A stretch of 64,000 nt of DNA from Barnesiella viscericola DSM 18177 (GTDB lineage: Bacteria > Bacteroidota > Bacteroidia > Bacteroidales > Barnesiellaceae): positions 62,001 to 126,000 of the forward strand of contig NZ_CP007034.1 of the NCBI RefSeq assembly GCF_000512915.1, written 5' to 3'. The position numbers were made by a program, and so were the translations under genes. Shown piece by piece: positions 26,846 through 36,106 of the stretch; positions within the stretch are counted from its first letter, which is position 1; every line of letters begins with the position of its first letter. The notes beneath the pieces were generated by a model that was given only the letters and a program-made list of their open reading frames with translations, was not told where the DNA came from and ran no database searches.

Positions 26846-26863
26846 TTAACTTTGCAAAGTTAA
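26824..26863 (+). promoter_or_regulatory. polysaccharide locus promoter with palindromic -7 element
   Basis: A TTG at 26825-26827 is followed after 19 bases by TAACTTTG (26847-26854), an exact Bacteroidetes -7 box. This box is the left half of a perfect 18-base palindrome TTAACTTTGCAAAGTTAA (26846-26863), so the minus strand carries the same -7 box (26855-26862). The plus direction has the better -33. Predicted start near 26862, about 370 bases before the first gene. Confidence 0.65.
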
Positions 26864-27232
26864 AAACGGGGTGTAATAGGAGAGAAATGAAGCGTATGTT
26901 TTATGTCCTGTTTTGACAAAAGGGTCTCTTGCGAAAGTTTTACAGGTAATGATAATACTTTTATATAGAGATTTATAAGTTGAATGTGGCCTTCTCTTCT
27001 GTGATAGGGAGAGGCGCAATTTGATAGGGTCGAATTTTTTAATAGACCGGGAATATACATTCTTGGTGTCCCCAGAGAGTATACAATATGAAACTAAGCC
27101 GCTATGGAAATGTAGTGAAAGCGGCGTGCGAAGAGTTTCAGAAAGAGACGGATTTTTAGGGTGTTTTGCCATACAATAGAAGTGGGTCAATCTATTTAGT
27201 TACGTTGTTATGACAATTAAAATCTAATATTT
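26864..27232 (+). promoter_or_regulatory. long untranslated leader of the polysaccharide locus
   Basis: About 370 bases between the predicted start and wecA. It contains a bulged hairpin around 26989-27015 (GCCTTCTC with GAGAGGC) and a 6-base stem GCCGCT (27098-27103) / AGCGGC (27120-27125). Bacteroides capsule loci use long leaders as targets of NusG-like UpxY antiterminators, but no upxY gene is in this window, so that role is inference. A minus-strand frame (26846-27190) is not credible as a gene. Confidence 0.45.
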
Positions 27233-28348
27233 ATGGGCTATATTTCGGTTTTATTATTGTCCTTTTTTATTAGTTTGGGATTCTCGATATTTATTATTCC
27301 AAGGATCTTATTGATTTCATTTAAGAAACATTTGTTTGATATTCCAGATGAGCGAAAGGTACACCATGGTGTAATCCCTCGGCTGGGAGGGGTTTCGTTT
27401 TTCCCTGCTGTCATCTTCACGCTGGCACTGATGATAGGGCTTAGTAGAATTTATGGGGAAGATGTGTTTCCTTCAATAGTGTCTCTTAATGATACGGCTG
27501 TGCTCTCTTTTGGGCTCAGCAGTTTGTTATTGCTGTATTTGACCGGAATCACCGACGATTTGATAGGCGTGCGTTATTACCAGAAGTTTATTGTACAAAT
27601 CTTTTGTGCAGTCTTGTTGGTTTCCTCGGGCCTATGGATCAATAACCTGTATGGTATTTTCGGAATTTATGAACTACCGGCTTCGGTAGGTATTCCCTTT
27701 ACAGTCTTTACGATTGTATTTATAACCAATGCCATTAACCTCATTGATGGTATTGATGGTTTGGCCTCGGGATTAAGTGGTATTGCTCTGCTGTTTTTTA
27801 CCTTTTTGTTTACCTATCAGCGCGAGTGGCTGTATGCGGCATTGTCGATTGTCACCTTGGGAACACTTATTCCGTTCTTTTACTATAATGTGTTTGGCAA
27901 TCCCGATCGCGGGAGAAAAATTTTTATGGGCGATACTGGTTCATTGACGATTGGTATGGTATTGAGCATGTTGGCCATTCGTTTCAGTATGACCGATGCC
28001 TCGGTTCTTCACAGAGTCCCCGATGCGATTGTAATAGCTTTCTCGGTATTGATTACCCCGGTATTTGATGTGGTTCGGGTTATTTTGCATCGGGCTCGGT
28101 TCCATAAAAACATTTTCAGTCCCGACAAAAATCATATCCATCATAAATTCCTGGCATTAGGCTTTACTCACCGGGCTGCGATGATTACGATTCTGCTCAT
28201 CTCTGCCGGCTTTGCTGCCATGAATCTTTTGCTGCTTACTCATATTGATATTAATCTATTGTTGTTTTTGGATATCTTTATTTGGACTGTTATGCAGTTG
28301 TTTTTGACGCACCAAATAAAGAAACGGAATGCGAATTTGAAAAACTAA
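27233..28348 (+). CDS. undecaprenyl-phosphate sugar-1-phosphate transferase (WecA/MraY family)
   Basis: Starts the lipid-linked repeat unit by moving a HexNAc-1-phosphate from a UDP-sugar to undecaprenyl phosphate at the inner membrane. The 371-residue polytopic protein has the family motifs GITDDLIGVR (Asp108-Asp109), NAINLIDGIDGLASG (166-180), FMGDTGSL, and the loop DKNHIHHKFL with the HIHH motif. No soluble C-terminal domain. It is the first gene of the locus, so it likely sets the first sugar (GlcNAc or a related HexNAc). Codon use is intermediate between the GC-rich backbone and the AT-rich middle of the locus. Confidence 0.9.
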   Translation: MGYISVLLLSFFISLGFSIFIIPRILLISFKKHLFDIPDERKVHHGVIPRLGGVSFFPAVIFTLALMIGLSRIYGEDVFPSIVSLNDTAVLSFGLSSLLLLYLTGITDDLIGVRYYQKFIVQIFCAVLLVSSGLWINNLYGIFGIYELPASVGIPFTVFTIVFITNAINLIDGIDGLASGLSGIALLFFTFLFTYQREWLYAALSIVTLGTLIPFFYYNVFGNPDRGRKIFMGDTGSLTIGMVLSMLAIRFSMTDASVLHRVPDAIVIAFSVLITPVFDVVRVILHRARFHKNIFSPDKNHIHHKFLALGFTHRAAMITILLISAGFAAMNLLLLTHIDINLLLFLDIFIWTVMQLFLTHQIKKRNANLKN

Positions 28349-28373
28349 ATCGTTAATAGTTATCTTTTTTCTG

Positions 28374-29177
28374 ATGAAATATATTTCGAGAGTCTTGATG
28401 TTCATGGTATTTGTAGGATTGGTATCATGTGTCCCGACTAAAAAAATGATCTATTTGCAAGGAGCCGACGAATTGGCCGAAAATCCTCAAACCATTGCAC
28501 AGAATTATGAATTGAAGATTGTTCCCGACGATCAGTTGCTGATAACCGTTAGTAGCAAAGATGGTGAATTGTTGGAATTGTTTGCCAATAGTCAGACCTT
28601 GGGAGGTACAGGATCTTCTACTACTGTTCAAGAGGCCATAGGCCTTCGGGTTGATAGAGAAGGCAAAATCGATGTGCCTATCTTGGGTGAGATGCAGGCT
28701 GCCGGATTGACTCGTGGGGAATTGGCAGAGAACATAAAAAACAAACTTATCGAAGGTGAGTATCTGAAAGATCCGGTAGTAACAGTACAACTGAAAGCTT
28801 TTAAAGTTTCGATTATGGGCGAGGTCAATAGTCCCGGAGTCCAAACCATGTCGGGCGACCGGGTGACCATTCTCGAAGCTTTGTCGATGGCCGGCGACCT
28901 TACCCCGTCGGGAAAACGTGATAACATTCTGGTTGTCCGTGAAGAGGGTGATCAACGAGTTAGTTATGTGGTTGATTTGACGTCGAGCGAAAAAGTATTG
29001 ACATCACCCTGTTACTATTTGAAGCAAAACGATGTGATTTATGTACAGCCCAATAAAGCAATAGGGGTGAGAGGTAGTGCTACGATGACGTTTATCTCGG
29101 CAAGTAGCAGTATCTTGTCGCTCATCGCCTCGGTATTGTCGATTGTATCAATGATTATAGTATTAAAAGACAAGTAA
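28374..29177 (+). CDS. polysaccharide export lipoprotein (Wza/OtnA family)
   Basis: A 267-residue outer-membrane export protein. The signal peptide ends in GLVSC with lipidated Cys19. It has the poly_export domain (KIVPDDQLLITVSSKDGEL, then GLRVDREGKIDVPILGEM) and one SLBB domain (MGEVNSPGVQTMSGDRVTIL). A hydrophobic C-terminal helix (about residues 238-264) matches the membrane-spanning helix of Wza. It is smaller than E. coli Wza (one SLBB instead of three), usual for Bacteroidetes. It precedes the Wzc-like kinase by 11 bases. Confidence 0.92.
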   Translation: MKYISRVLMFMVFVGLVSCVPTKKMIYLQGADELAENPQTIAQNYELKIVPDDQLLITVSSKDGELLELFANSQTLGGTGSSTTVQEAIGLRVDREGKIDVPILGEMQAAGLTRGELAENIKNKLIEGEYLKDPVVTVQLKAFKVSIMGEVNSPGVQTMSGDRVTILEALSMAGDLTPSGKRDNILVVREEGDQRVSYVVDLTSSEKVLTSPCYYLKQNDVIYVQPNKAIGVRGSATMTFISASSSILSLIASVLSIVSMIIVLKDK

Positions 29178-29188
29178 TATCTCTATAT

Positions 29189-31594
29189 ATGGAGCTCATT
29201 CAAGAAACTAAAAACGAGAAGAAGAATGAAGGGGGCATAACCCTGCGTGATATTGTTGAATTGATATTTGACAACTGGTATTGGATTGTCTTGTCGATAG
29301 CCGTATGCGTCTCGGTTGCCTGGCTCTATCTGGCTATGCAGACACCCCTATACAAGCGTACGGCGGTGATGCTGGTCAAAAGTGAGAACAAGTCGAGCAA
29401 CGATATGTCGGCCATCTTGGAAATGAATGGGGGTGTATCGGTTGGTAGTGTAGATAATGAAATCTATATACTGCAATCGCACCAACTGATGCGCGAAGTG
29501 GTAGAACGTCTGCACCTCGATGTTGCCTATCGGGTGAAAGATTGGCTCCATTATAAGTCGCTTTATGCCGAGTCTCCTATTCGGGTCAATTTTATAGATC
29601 CCTATACAGCTCCGGTCTTTATGAAAATAAGACCGTTGGACGACACACATTATTTGTTGAAACAGTTTAGTGTAGGGGGGGTAAAGAGTGAAGACCGTGA
29701 GCAGGAAATAGCGTTTGGCGATACGCTTGTTTCAGAAGCTGGACGTATTGTAGTCGAGGCTGTTCCCGAATATTTGCCTGCCTATTACAATATCCCGGTT
29801 GAGGTTTCTCGCATTTCGTTAGATGCGGCATCGGGTATGTATCATGCTTCGGCTTCATTGGCAGGAGAGCGCACTACGTTGGTTCAGATAAATTGTGTAG
29901 ATTCCAATATTTCACGAGCCGATGCGATATTGAGCACTTTGATCGATGTTTATCGAGAGACGATTATTGAAGATAAAAACCGCATTGCAACCAGTACGGC
30001 CAAGTTTATCAACGAGCGGGTCGAGATTATCAGTCGCGAGTTGGGCGATGTAGAAAACGAGTTGACTGATTTTAAACAAAAGAATCGTATTGTCAGCATC
30101 GATGCTGCGGCTTCTCAGTTTATGAGTGAGAATAGTCAGATGCGTAGTGAACTGGTACAACTTGAAATGGAATATGCTATTGCACAAGCCGTACAAAAGG
30201 CATTCTCCGGGAAGGAGAATAATAAACAGTTGATCCCTAATGTATCGGGTGTTGGAGATGCCGGTTTGCAAAGTCAGATAGAGGCATATAACGCAATGAT
30301 ATTGCAACGTGAGCGCCTGGTTGCCAATTCAGGGGAAAGCAATCCGTTGGTACGCGATTTGGATAGTAACTTGGCCTCGGTTCGGGAGAATCTGTCCTCG
30401 TCGTTAAACAATTATATCTCAACCTTGAAATTGAAGTTAGGAAAAGCCCGTTCGGTAGAGGAGCAAACATTGAGTTATATTGAATCGGTACCCCAGCAAG
30501 AGAAAAAGGCTTTGGGAATCATTCGGCAACAGAATATTAAGGAGGCACTCTATACCTTCTTGTTGAACAAGCGGGAAGAGAATGCCATGCAATTGGCCAT
30601 TACCGAAGCCAATATACGTGTAATCGAAGCTCCGTTCGGTTCATCGGCCCCCGTAGCTCCCGCGCGGCGTATGCTGTTGATGGGAGCATTTATCGTAGGA
30701 CTTATCATACCGTTGGCTATTCAACTCTTACGTCTTTTATGGAATACTGGTGTACGGGGCCGCAAAGATGTAGAAGAGTACACTACAATGCCTATTTTGG
30801 GTGAAATTCCTTTGATGAAGAACGACAAGGATAAAGATGAATTGGCCATTGTCGTGGGTGAGAACAAGACCAGTAGCATAGCCGAGTCGTTCCGCCTTTT
30901 ACGGACCAATATGGACTTCGTAGCACCAGAGGCGCGAGTTATTATGTTTACATCAACCATGCCCAGCGAAGGCAAGAGTTTTGTATCTCGAAACTTTGCC
31001 GTGACACTGGCGATGACTCATAAAAAAGTAGTTTTGCTCGATATGGATTTGAGAAAACGTACGTTGAGCAAAACCCTCGATTTGACAACCAAGAATGGAG
31101 TGTCGACTTGGCTATCGGGTAAAAATCATAGTATAGACGAATTGATTCAACCCAGTAGTGTACATGATCGGTTTGATATGATTTCAGCCGGGATTGTTCC
31201 ACCCAATCCTTCGGAGTTGTTGATGAGCAATCGCTTTCCTGTGTTGATTGAGGAGTTGAAGAAGCAGTATGATTATATTATACTCGACTGTGTGCCTGCA
31301 CTTGTCGTTGCCGATGCCAGCATTATCGGGCGTGTTGCCGACCTTACCATCTACGTGATTCGCAATGGAGTCTTAGACCGCCGTTATCTTCCTGAACTTG
31401 AGAAACTCTATCGAGAGAATAAGTTCAAAAATCTCACCGTCGTACTCAATGGCGTTGAGATGGAAAGCAAGAAATACGGCTATGGTTATGGTTATGGTTA
31501 TGGTTATGGCTATGGTTCAGAGCATGGGCGGAAGAAAAAACGGAATGTCATCTATAAGTGGGCTCATAAAATAGTCCGGATATTCAGGGGATAA
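29189..31594 (+). CDS. Wzc-like polysaccharide co-polymerase and tyrosine kinase
   Basis: Controls chain length and export of polysaccharide with the Wza-like lipoprotein. The 801-residue protein has a first membrane helix (about 31-51), a large periplasmic Wzz domain with coiled-coil, a second helix (about 497-517) and a cytoplasmic BY-kinase: Walker A TMPSEGKS near 590, Walker A' VVLLDMDLRKR near 614, and YIILDCVPALV as Walker B. The tail has seven consecutive Tyr-Gly units (residues 763-776), the expected autophosphorylation cluster, followed by a basic end. No cognate Wzb phosphatase is in the locus. Confidence 0.93.
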   Translation: MELIQETKNEKKNEGGITLRDIVELIFDNWYWIVLSIAVCVSVAWLYLAMQTPLYKRTAVMLVKSENKSSNDMSAILEMNGGVSVGSVDNEIYILQSHQLMREVVERLHLDVAYRVKDWLHYKSLYAESPIRVNFIDPYTAPVFMKIRPLDDTHYLLKQFSVGGVKSEDREQEIAFGDTLVSEAGRIVVEAVPEYLPAYYNIPVEVSRISLDAASGMYHASASLAGERTTLVQINCVDSNISRADAILSTLIDVYRETIIEDKNRIATSTAKFINERVEIISRELGDVENELTDFKQKNRIVSIDAAASQFMSENSQMRSELVQLEMEYAIAQAVQKAFSGKENNKQLIPNVSGVGDAGLQSQIEAYNAMILQRERLVANSGESNPLVRDLDSNLASVRENLSSSLNNYISTLKLKLGKARSVEEQTLSYIESVPQQEKKALGIIRQQNIKEALYTFLLNKREENAMQLAITEANIRVIEAPFGSSAPVAPARRMLLMGAFIVGLIIPLAIQLLRLLWNTGVRGRKDVEEYTTMPILGEIPLMKNDKDKDELAIVVGENKTSSIAESFRLLRTNMDFVAPEARVIMFTSTMPSEGKSFVSRNFAVTLAMTHKKVVLLDMDLRKRTLSKTLDLTTKNGVSTWLSGKNHSIDELIQPSSVHDRFDMISAGIVPPNPSELLMSNRFPVLIEELKKQYDYIILDCVPALVVADASIIGRVADLTIYVIRNGVLDRRYLPELEKLYRENKFKNLTVVLNGVEMESKKYGYGYGYGYGYGYGSEHGRKKKRNVIYKWAHKIVRIFRG
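31475..31516 (+). repeat. hexanucleotide tandem repeat encoding (Tyr-Gly)7
   Basis: Seven copies of a six-base unit, TATGGT with slight variants (TACGGC, TATGGC), encode seven Tyr-Gly pairs at the end of the kinase. Copy-number change would keep the frame and only alter the number of tyrosines. Confidence 0.9.
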
Positions 31595-31654
31595 GATTAG
31601 AATCCCCATGGGTCATCATTTTTGATTTTTGTATTTATAGGAGAATAGTGTTCT

Positions 31655-33199
31655 ATGCCTCAACAAGAGTCACGGGTCAAAAAATCTTTGTTGAACGCAA
31701 GAGTCAATCTCATATTCTATTTTTTGACTCTTATCCTCTCGTTCTTTTCCCGAAAGATCTTTCTCGATACCTTGGGTGCCGATTTCGTGGGCCTAACAGG
31801 GACCTTGCAGAACCTGCTCGGCTTCCTGAATTTGGCCGAATTGGGAATAGGTAGTGCCATCGGTTATGTGTTGTACAAACCGTTGTTTGAACATGACGAA
31901 GGAAAAATCAATGAAATCATCTCTGTGTTCGGTTACCTCTATCGGTGGATAGGATTTATCATTTTAGGAGCCGGTTTAATCCTTGCCTGCTTCCTTCCTC
32001 TGATATTCCCCAAGACCCAATTCGAGATGGGGCTTATCTTCTTTGCCTATTTTTCCTTTTTGGCCTCATCGTTGATTGGCTATTTCGCTAACTACAAACA
32101 GACCCTTTTGGGTGCCGACCAAAAGAATTATGTCGTCACCGCTTATTTTCAGACGGGAAATATTGTAAAAGTACTCATTCAGATGGCCAGTGCTTATTAT
32201 ACGGGAAGTTACTATCTATGGGTCATCATAGAGTTGACTTTTGGTATTATCTATTCAATCATACTGAATTGGAAAATCAATCAAGTCTACCCGTGGCTTC
32301 GTAGCGAAGTTCGCTTAGGGAAACAGCTTTTCAAGAAATATCCCGAGGTGATGAAATACACCAAGCAGTTGTTTGTGCATCGGATTTCTACGTTTGTCCA
32401 ATTCCAGACAACTCCATTCTTAGTATATGCATTTGTTTCATTACAGACGGTTGCTTATTATGGAAACTATACGATTGTTACAGATAAAGTCAGTCAATTA
32501 CTCAATAATTTGTTGAGTAGTACAGGTGCAGGTGTAGGCAATTTAATAGCAGAGGGTAATAAGGAGAAGATAGAACATGTTTTTTGGGAGTTAATATCAA
32601 TACGTTTTTTTATTACGGGTATTTTGTTATTTTCGTTGTATAATTTATTACCTCCATTTATTACTCTTTGGCTAGGCCCTCAGTATCTACTTGCTAATTC
32701 GGTATTGATACTGATGCTGTTTAGCTTTTTTATCGGCATGACACGAGGCGCTACCGATCAGTTTTTATATGGTTATGGACTATTTTATGACACTTGGGCG
32801 CCAGTGGCAGAGTCTGTAATTTTTATAGTTGTTGCCATAATTGGTGGACATATTTGGGGATTGTCTGGTGTTTTATTAGGAGGCATAGTTAGTTCAGCTC
32901 TTATTATTGGGATTTGGAAACCCTATTTCCTTTTCTCTAAGGGTTTTGAGCTATCGGTATGGCATTATTGGCGTAGGATATTGTACTATATTATACTTAC
33001 AATTTTCTCATTTTTTGTAGTTGACTTTATTGTATCTCTGTTTATTGATTCCAGTTATTCATTAGAGGGGTGGGGAAATTGGATTTTGTATTCTGTAGTA
33101 ATAACAGGTTCTTTCTCTTTATTCTATTTCGGTTTATTGTATATTGGAACCAAGGAAATGAGAACCTTTTTAAATAGGGTATTAAAATGGAAAAGATAA
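31655..33199 (+). CDS. wzx: Wzx-type lipid-linked oligosaccharide flippase
   Basis: A 514-residue polytopic protein of the polysaccharide transporter/MATE-like family with about 12-14 membrane helices. It should flip the undecaprenyl-linked repeat unit to the periplasm. Early segment RKIFLDTLGADFVGLTGTL and LNLAELGIGSAIGYVLY are typical of Bacteroidetes/Firmicutes O-unit flippases. It starts 60 bases after the kinase. Within this gene (from about 32.4 kb) base composition drops to AT-rich. Its 3' end overlaps the next gene by 13 bases. Confidence 0.88.
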   Translation: MPQQESRVKKSLLNARVNLIFYFLTLILSFFSRKIFLDTLGADFVGLTGTLQNLLGFLNLAELGIGSAIGYVLYKPLFEHDEGKINEIISVFGYLYRWIGFIILGAGLILACFLPLIFPKTQFEMGLIFFAYFSFLASSLIGYFANYKQTLLGADQKNYVVTAYFQTGNIVKVLIQMASAYYTGSYYLWVIIELTFGIIYSIILNWKINQVYPWLRSEVRLGKQLFKKYPEVMKYTKQLFVHRISTFVQFQTTPFLVYAFVSLQTVAYYGNYTIVTDKVSQLLNNLLSSTGAGVGNLIAEGNKEKIEHVFWELISIRFFITGILLFSLYNLLPPFITLWLGPQYLLANSVLILMLFSFFIGMTRGATDQFLYGYGLFYDTWAPVAESVIFIVVAIIGGHIWGLSGVLLGGIVSSALIIGIWKPYFLFSKGFELSVWHYWRRILYYIILTIFSFFVVDFIVSLFIDSSYSLEGWGNWILYSVVITGSFSLFYFGLLYIGTKEMRTFLNRVLKWKR

Positions 33200-34194
33200 A
33201 ACCTATTTTAAGTGTAATAGTTCCAGTTTATAATGTGGAACCATATTTATCCCGTTGTGTAGATAGCATATTGTCTCAATCGTTTACTAATTTGGAGTTG
33301 ATATTGGTTGATGATGGCTCAACTGATAGAAGTGGAGCTATTTGTGATGAATATGAGAAGAAAGATGATAGAGTTATTGTCTGTCATCAACCTAATAGAG
33401 GAGTTGCAGCAGCTCGCAACAGAGGATTGGATCTAGTCCGTGGAGAATATATAACATTTGTAGACTCTGATGATCAAATTGGAACATCGACAACCTATGA
33501 GGAGAATATGGCAATCTTCAAAAAGGATGCTCGGATAGATGTTGTCCAATATCCTATATATGCTATTTCAGCTGACAATAGAGTTAATAAATCTATACCT
33601 ACTTCTCAATATGTAGAAGGTGAAAGAAATTTATTCTTAAGTTGGTATCAAGGAAACCCAATTCGAGGTTATGTTTGGGATAAGATCTTTAAAAAAAATA
33701 TTTTCGATACGATTCGATTTCCAAAAGGAATGCAGCTTGCCGAAGATGCCTATTGTATCGTAGACTTTGTGAAAGTCGTTAAGTATTTGTTTATATCAGA
33801 GTTGGGATATTATAATTATTTTTATAGGGATAATGCTGCAACTATACAATTTTCGGCTGAAAAATGTACTGATTTATTTTTATGTAAATACAGACATTTT
33901 AGATTCCTATCAACATTATCCTCTGTAGACAAAGAATGTTCTCATTATTTCTTTTATGTATACAAGGATTTTTTAAATACACGAATTGCAGTGCATAAAG
34001 AAGGGAGATTTGTAGATTCTTTGGAATTTATGAAGGAGCACATGCCTCAATGGAAATTTGTGAGAAATGAATCTATAAAAAATAGAATATGGTATATATT
34101 ATTTTCTATATTAGGAATAAGAAATAGTTCTTCTTTATATGTAAATGTAGTATTATTAAGGCTGAGAGTGAGAAGGTTATTTGTGAAAGAATGA
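33187..34194 (+). CDS. family 2 glycosyltransferase
   Basis: A 335-residue GT-A enzyme adding one sugar to the repeat unit on the cytoplasmic side. The nucleotide-sugar site shows SVIVPVYNVEPYLSRCVDS at the start, VDDGSTD at 41-47, and the metal-binding DSDD at 93-96 in FVDSDDQIG. The rest is the usual helical acceptor domain. Donor and linkage cannot be predicted. It overlaps the flippase gene by 13 bases. Confidence 0.88.
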   Translation: MEKIKPILSVIVPVYNVEPYLSRCVDSILSQSFTNLELILVDDGSTDRSGAICDEYEKKDDRVIVCHQPNRGVAAARNRGLDLVRGEYITFVDSDDQIGTSTTYEENMAIFKKDARIDVVQYPIYAISADNRVNKSIPTSQYVEGERNLFLSWYQGNPIRGYVWDKIFKKNIFDTIRFPKGMQLAEDAYCIVDFVKVVKYLFISELGYYNYFYRDNAATIQFSAEKCTDLFLCKYRHFRFLSTLSSVDKECSHYFFYVYKDFLNTRIAVHKEGRFVDSLEFMKEHMPQWKFVRNESIKNRIWYILFSILGIRNSSSLYVNVVLLRLRVRRLFVKE

Positions 34195-34225
34195 GAGAAA
34201 AGATAATAAGTATTTTATAAAAATT

Positions 34226-34948
34226 ATGATACCTAAGGTAATTCATTATTGTTGGTTTAGTGGAGATAAGAAAAATAGATTTATCTCAAATTGTATCAAA
34301 AGTTGGAGAAGAGTAATGCCTGATTATGAAATTAAGTGTTGGGATGCAAATAGTTTCGATTTTGACAGTATTCCTTTTGTAAAACAGGCATGGCAGGATA
34401 AAAATTGGGCATATGTATCTGACTATATTCGGCTATATGCATTATATACAGAAGGGGGAATATATTTAGATAGTGATGTTAAAACTTATAAACGATTTGA
34501 TGATTTTTTGCAAAATAGATTTTTTGTAGGGACAGAGGAGCCATTTGAAGGATCTATTCATGTTGAATCGGCAATTATGGGAGCAGAGAAGAATCATCCG
34601 TATCTAGAAAAATGTCTTCGTTTTTATAATTCAATAGATTATAAAGATGGAAAGGGAGAGAGAGCAGAAGTAATACCTTTTGTAATGACGAGGATTCTTA
34701 AAGAGGAATATAATTATAAAGCAGAAAATTTAGATCAGAATTTGGCCGATGGAATCCGTATTTATTCACAGAAGTTTTTTGGGCATAAGTTTGGTACGAG
34801 AGCTGGTGATTATTACGCGATTCATTTTTATAATAGCGCATGGTCGATAAAAAACCGGGGGAAGTTGTATTTTTTCTGTAAGAATAATGATCTTATGACC
34901 ATATACTGTTTTTTAGAAAAAATAAATCATTTATGTTCTAAAAAATAA
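34226..34948 (+). CDS. GT32-type (OCH1-like) glycosyltransferase
   Basis: A 240-residue protein starting MIPKVIHYCWFSG, with SDYIRLYALYTEGGIYLDSD carrying the DXD motif (Asp82-Ser83-Asp84) of the sugar-transferase DXD/GT32 family. Such small enzymes in capsule loci transfer hexoses (often mannose, galactose or GlcNAc). The sequence is strongly AT-rich, like its neighbours. It lies 31 bases after the GT2 gene and 8 bases before glf. Confidence 0.85.
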   Translation: MIPKVIHYCWFSGDKKNRFISNCIKSWRRVMPDYEIKCWDANSFDFDSIPFVKQAWQDKNWAYVSDYIRLYALYTEGGIYLDSDVKTYKRFDDFLQNRFFVGTEEPFEGSIHVESAIMGAEKNHPYLEKCLRFYNSIDYKDGKGERAEVIPFVMTRILKEEYNYKAENLDQNLADGIRIYSQKFFGHKFGTRAGDYYAIHFYNSAWSIKNRGKLYFFCKNNDLMTIYCFLEKINHLCSKK

Positions 34949-34956
34949 ATTTATAG

Positions 34957-36105
34957 ATGATTCCCTCATATGATATATTGATTGTTGGCTCAGGATTATA
35001 TGGAGCGACTTTTGCTCATGAGGCGAATAAGTGTGGATTAAGATGCCTTGTGATAGAGAAAAGGTCTCATTTGGGCGGAAATGTATATTGCGAAGAGGTA
35101 GAAGGAATCCATGTACATAAGTATGGAGCTCATATATTTCATACCTCAAATGAATCTGTTTGGAACTTTGTAAATTCGATTGTATCGTTTAATCGATACA
35201 CAAATTCGCCTATAGCCAACTATAAAGGAGAGTTGTATAATTTACCCTTCAATATGAATACATTTTATCAAATGTGGGGGGTAAAAACGCCAAGAGAAGC
35301 TCAAGTCATTATTGAGGTTCAGCGCCAAGAGGCTTTGGACCTGATGAGGAGCCAAGGGCATTGGGAACCGACGAATTTGGAAGAGCAGGCGTTGATATTA
35401 GTTGGAAAAGATATTTATGAGAAACTGATAAAGGGATATACCGAGAAGCAATGGGGGCGTAGCTGTGTAGATCTACCGGCGTTTATCATTAAGAGATTGC
35501 CAGTGCGGTTGACTTTTGATAATAATTATTTTAATGATTGTTATCAGGGTATCCCTATTGGAGGTTATAATAATTTGATACAGGGCCTTTTATCGGGAAT
35601 AGATACTCGAGTGAACTCGGATTTTTTTGAGAATCGAGCTTATTGGGAGTCTCTTGCTCATCAAATTGTATATACAGGCCCTATTGACCAATATTATGAA
35701 TATCAGTTTGGTCATTTGCAGTACAGAACAGTTCGTTTTGAATCCGAAATATATGATGTGCCTAATTTCCAAGGGAATGCAGTTATTAATTATACAGGGA
35801 AAGAGATTCCATATACTCGAATCATTGAACATAAACATTTTGAACTCTTTGGCAATGATATTAATCGGATTGGGAAAACAGTCGTAACCAAGGAGTACTC
35901 TATGGAATGGCAACCGGGTATGGAACCGTATTATCCGGTTAATGATACGCGAAACAATGAGATACATGCGAAATACAGGCATTTGGCCGAAAAAGAAGAA
36001 CATGTCATCTTTGGAGGCCGTTTGGCTGAATATAAGTATTACGATATGGCTCCTGTTATCGAACGGGCTTTAAACGATGCCCGTACATTTATAAAAGAAA
36101 GATAG
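34957..36105 (+). CDS. glf: UDP-galactopyranose mutase
   Basis: FAD enzyme converting UDP-galactopyranose to UDP-galactofuranose. The 382-residue protein has the FAD loop GSGLYG (residues 11-16), IEKRSHLGGNVYCEE, KYGAHIFHTSNESVW, and EKQWGRSCVDLPAFIIKRLP, all UGM signatures, and a C-terminal GGRLAEYKYYDM. It predicts galactofuranose in the polysaccharide. The next gene starts one base after its stop. Confidence 0.96.
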   Translation: MIPSYDILIVGSGLYGATFAHEANKCGLRCLVIEKRSHLGGNVYCEEVEGIHVHKYGAHIFHTSNESVWNFVNSIVSFNRYTNSPIANYKGELYNLPFNMNTFYQMWGVKTPREAQVIIEVQRQEALDLMRSQGHWEPTNLEEQALILVGKDIYEKLIKGYTEKQWGRSCVDLPAFIIKRLPVRLTFDNNYFNDCYQGIPIGGYNNLIQGLLSGIDTRVNSDFFENRAYWESLAHQIVYTGPIDQYYEYQFGHLQYRTVRFESEIYDVPNFQGNAVINYTGKEIPYTRIIEHKHFELFGNDINRIGKTVVTKEYSMEWQPGMEPYYPVNDTRNNEIHAKYRHLAEKEEHVIFGGRLAEYKYYDMAPVIERALNDARTFIKER

Positions 36106-36106
36106 T

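Noticed and set aside
26846-27190. 114-codon minus-strand frame in the capsule leader
   Set aside because: Composition unlike a folded protein, overlaps the palindromic promoter, and has no recognisable motif.
26517-27232. Invertible (phase-variable) capsule promoter
   Set aside because: I looked for long inverted repeats flanking the promoter; the best pair is 8 bases (TATTGTAT near 26823 and ATACAATA near 27171), too short, and no recombinase gene is nearby.
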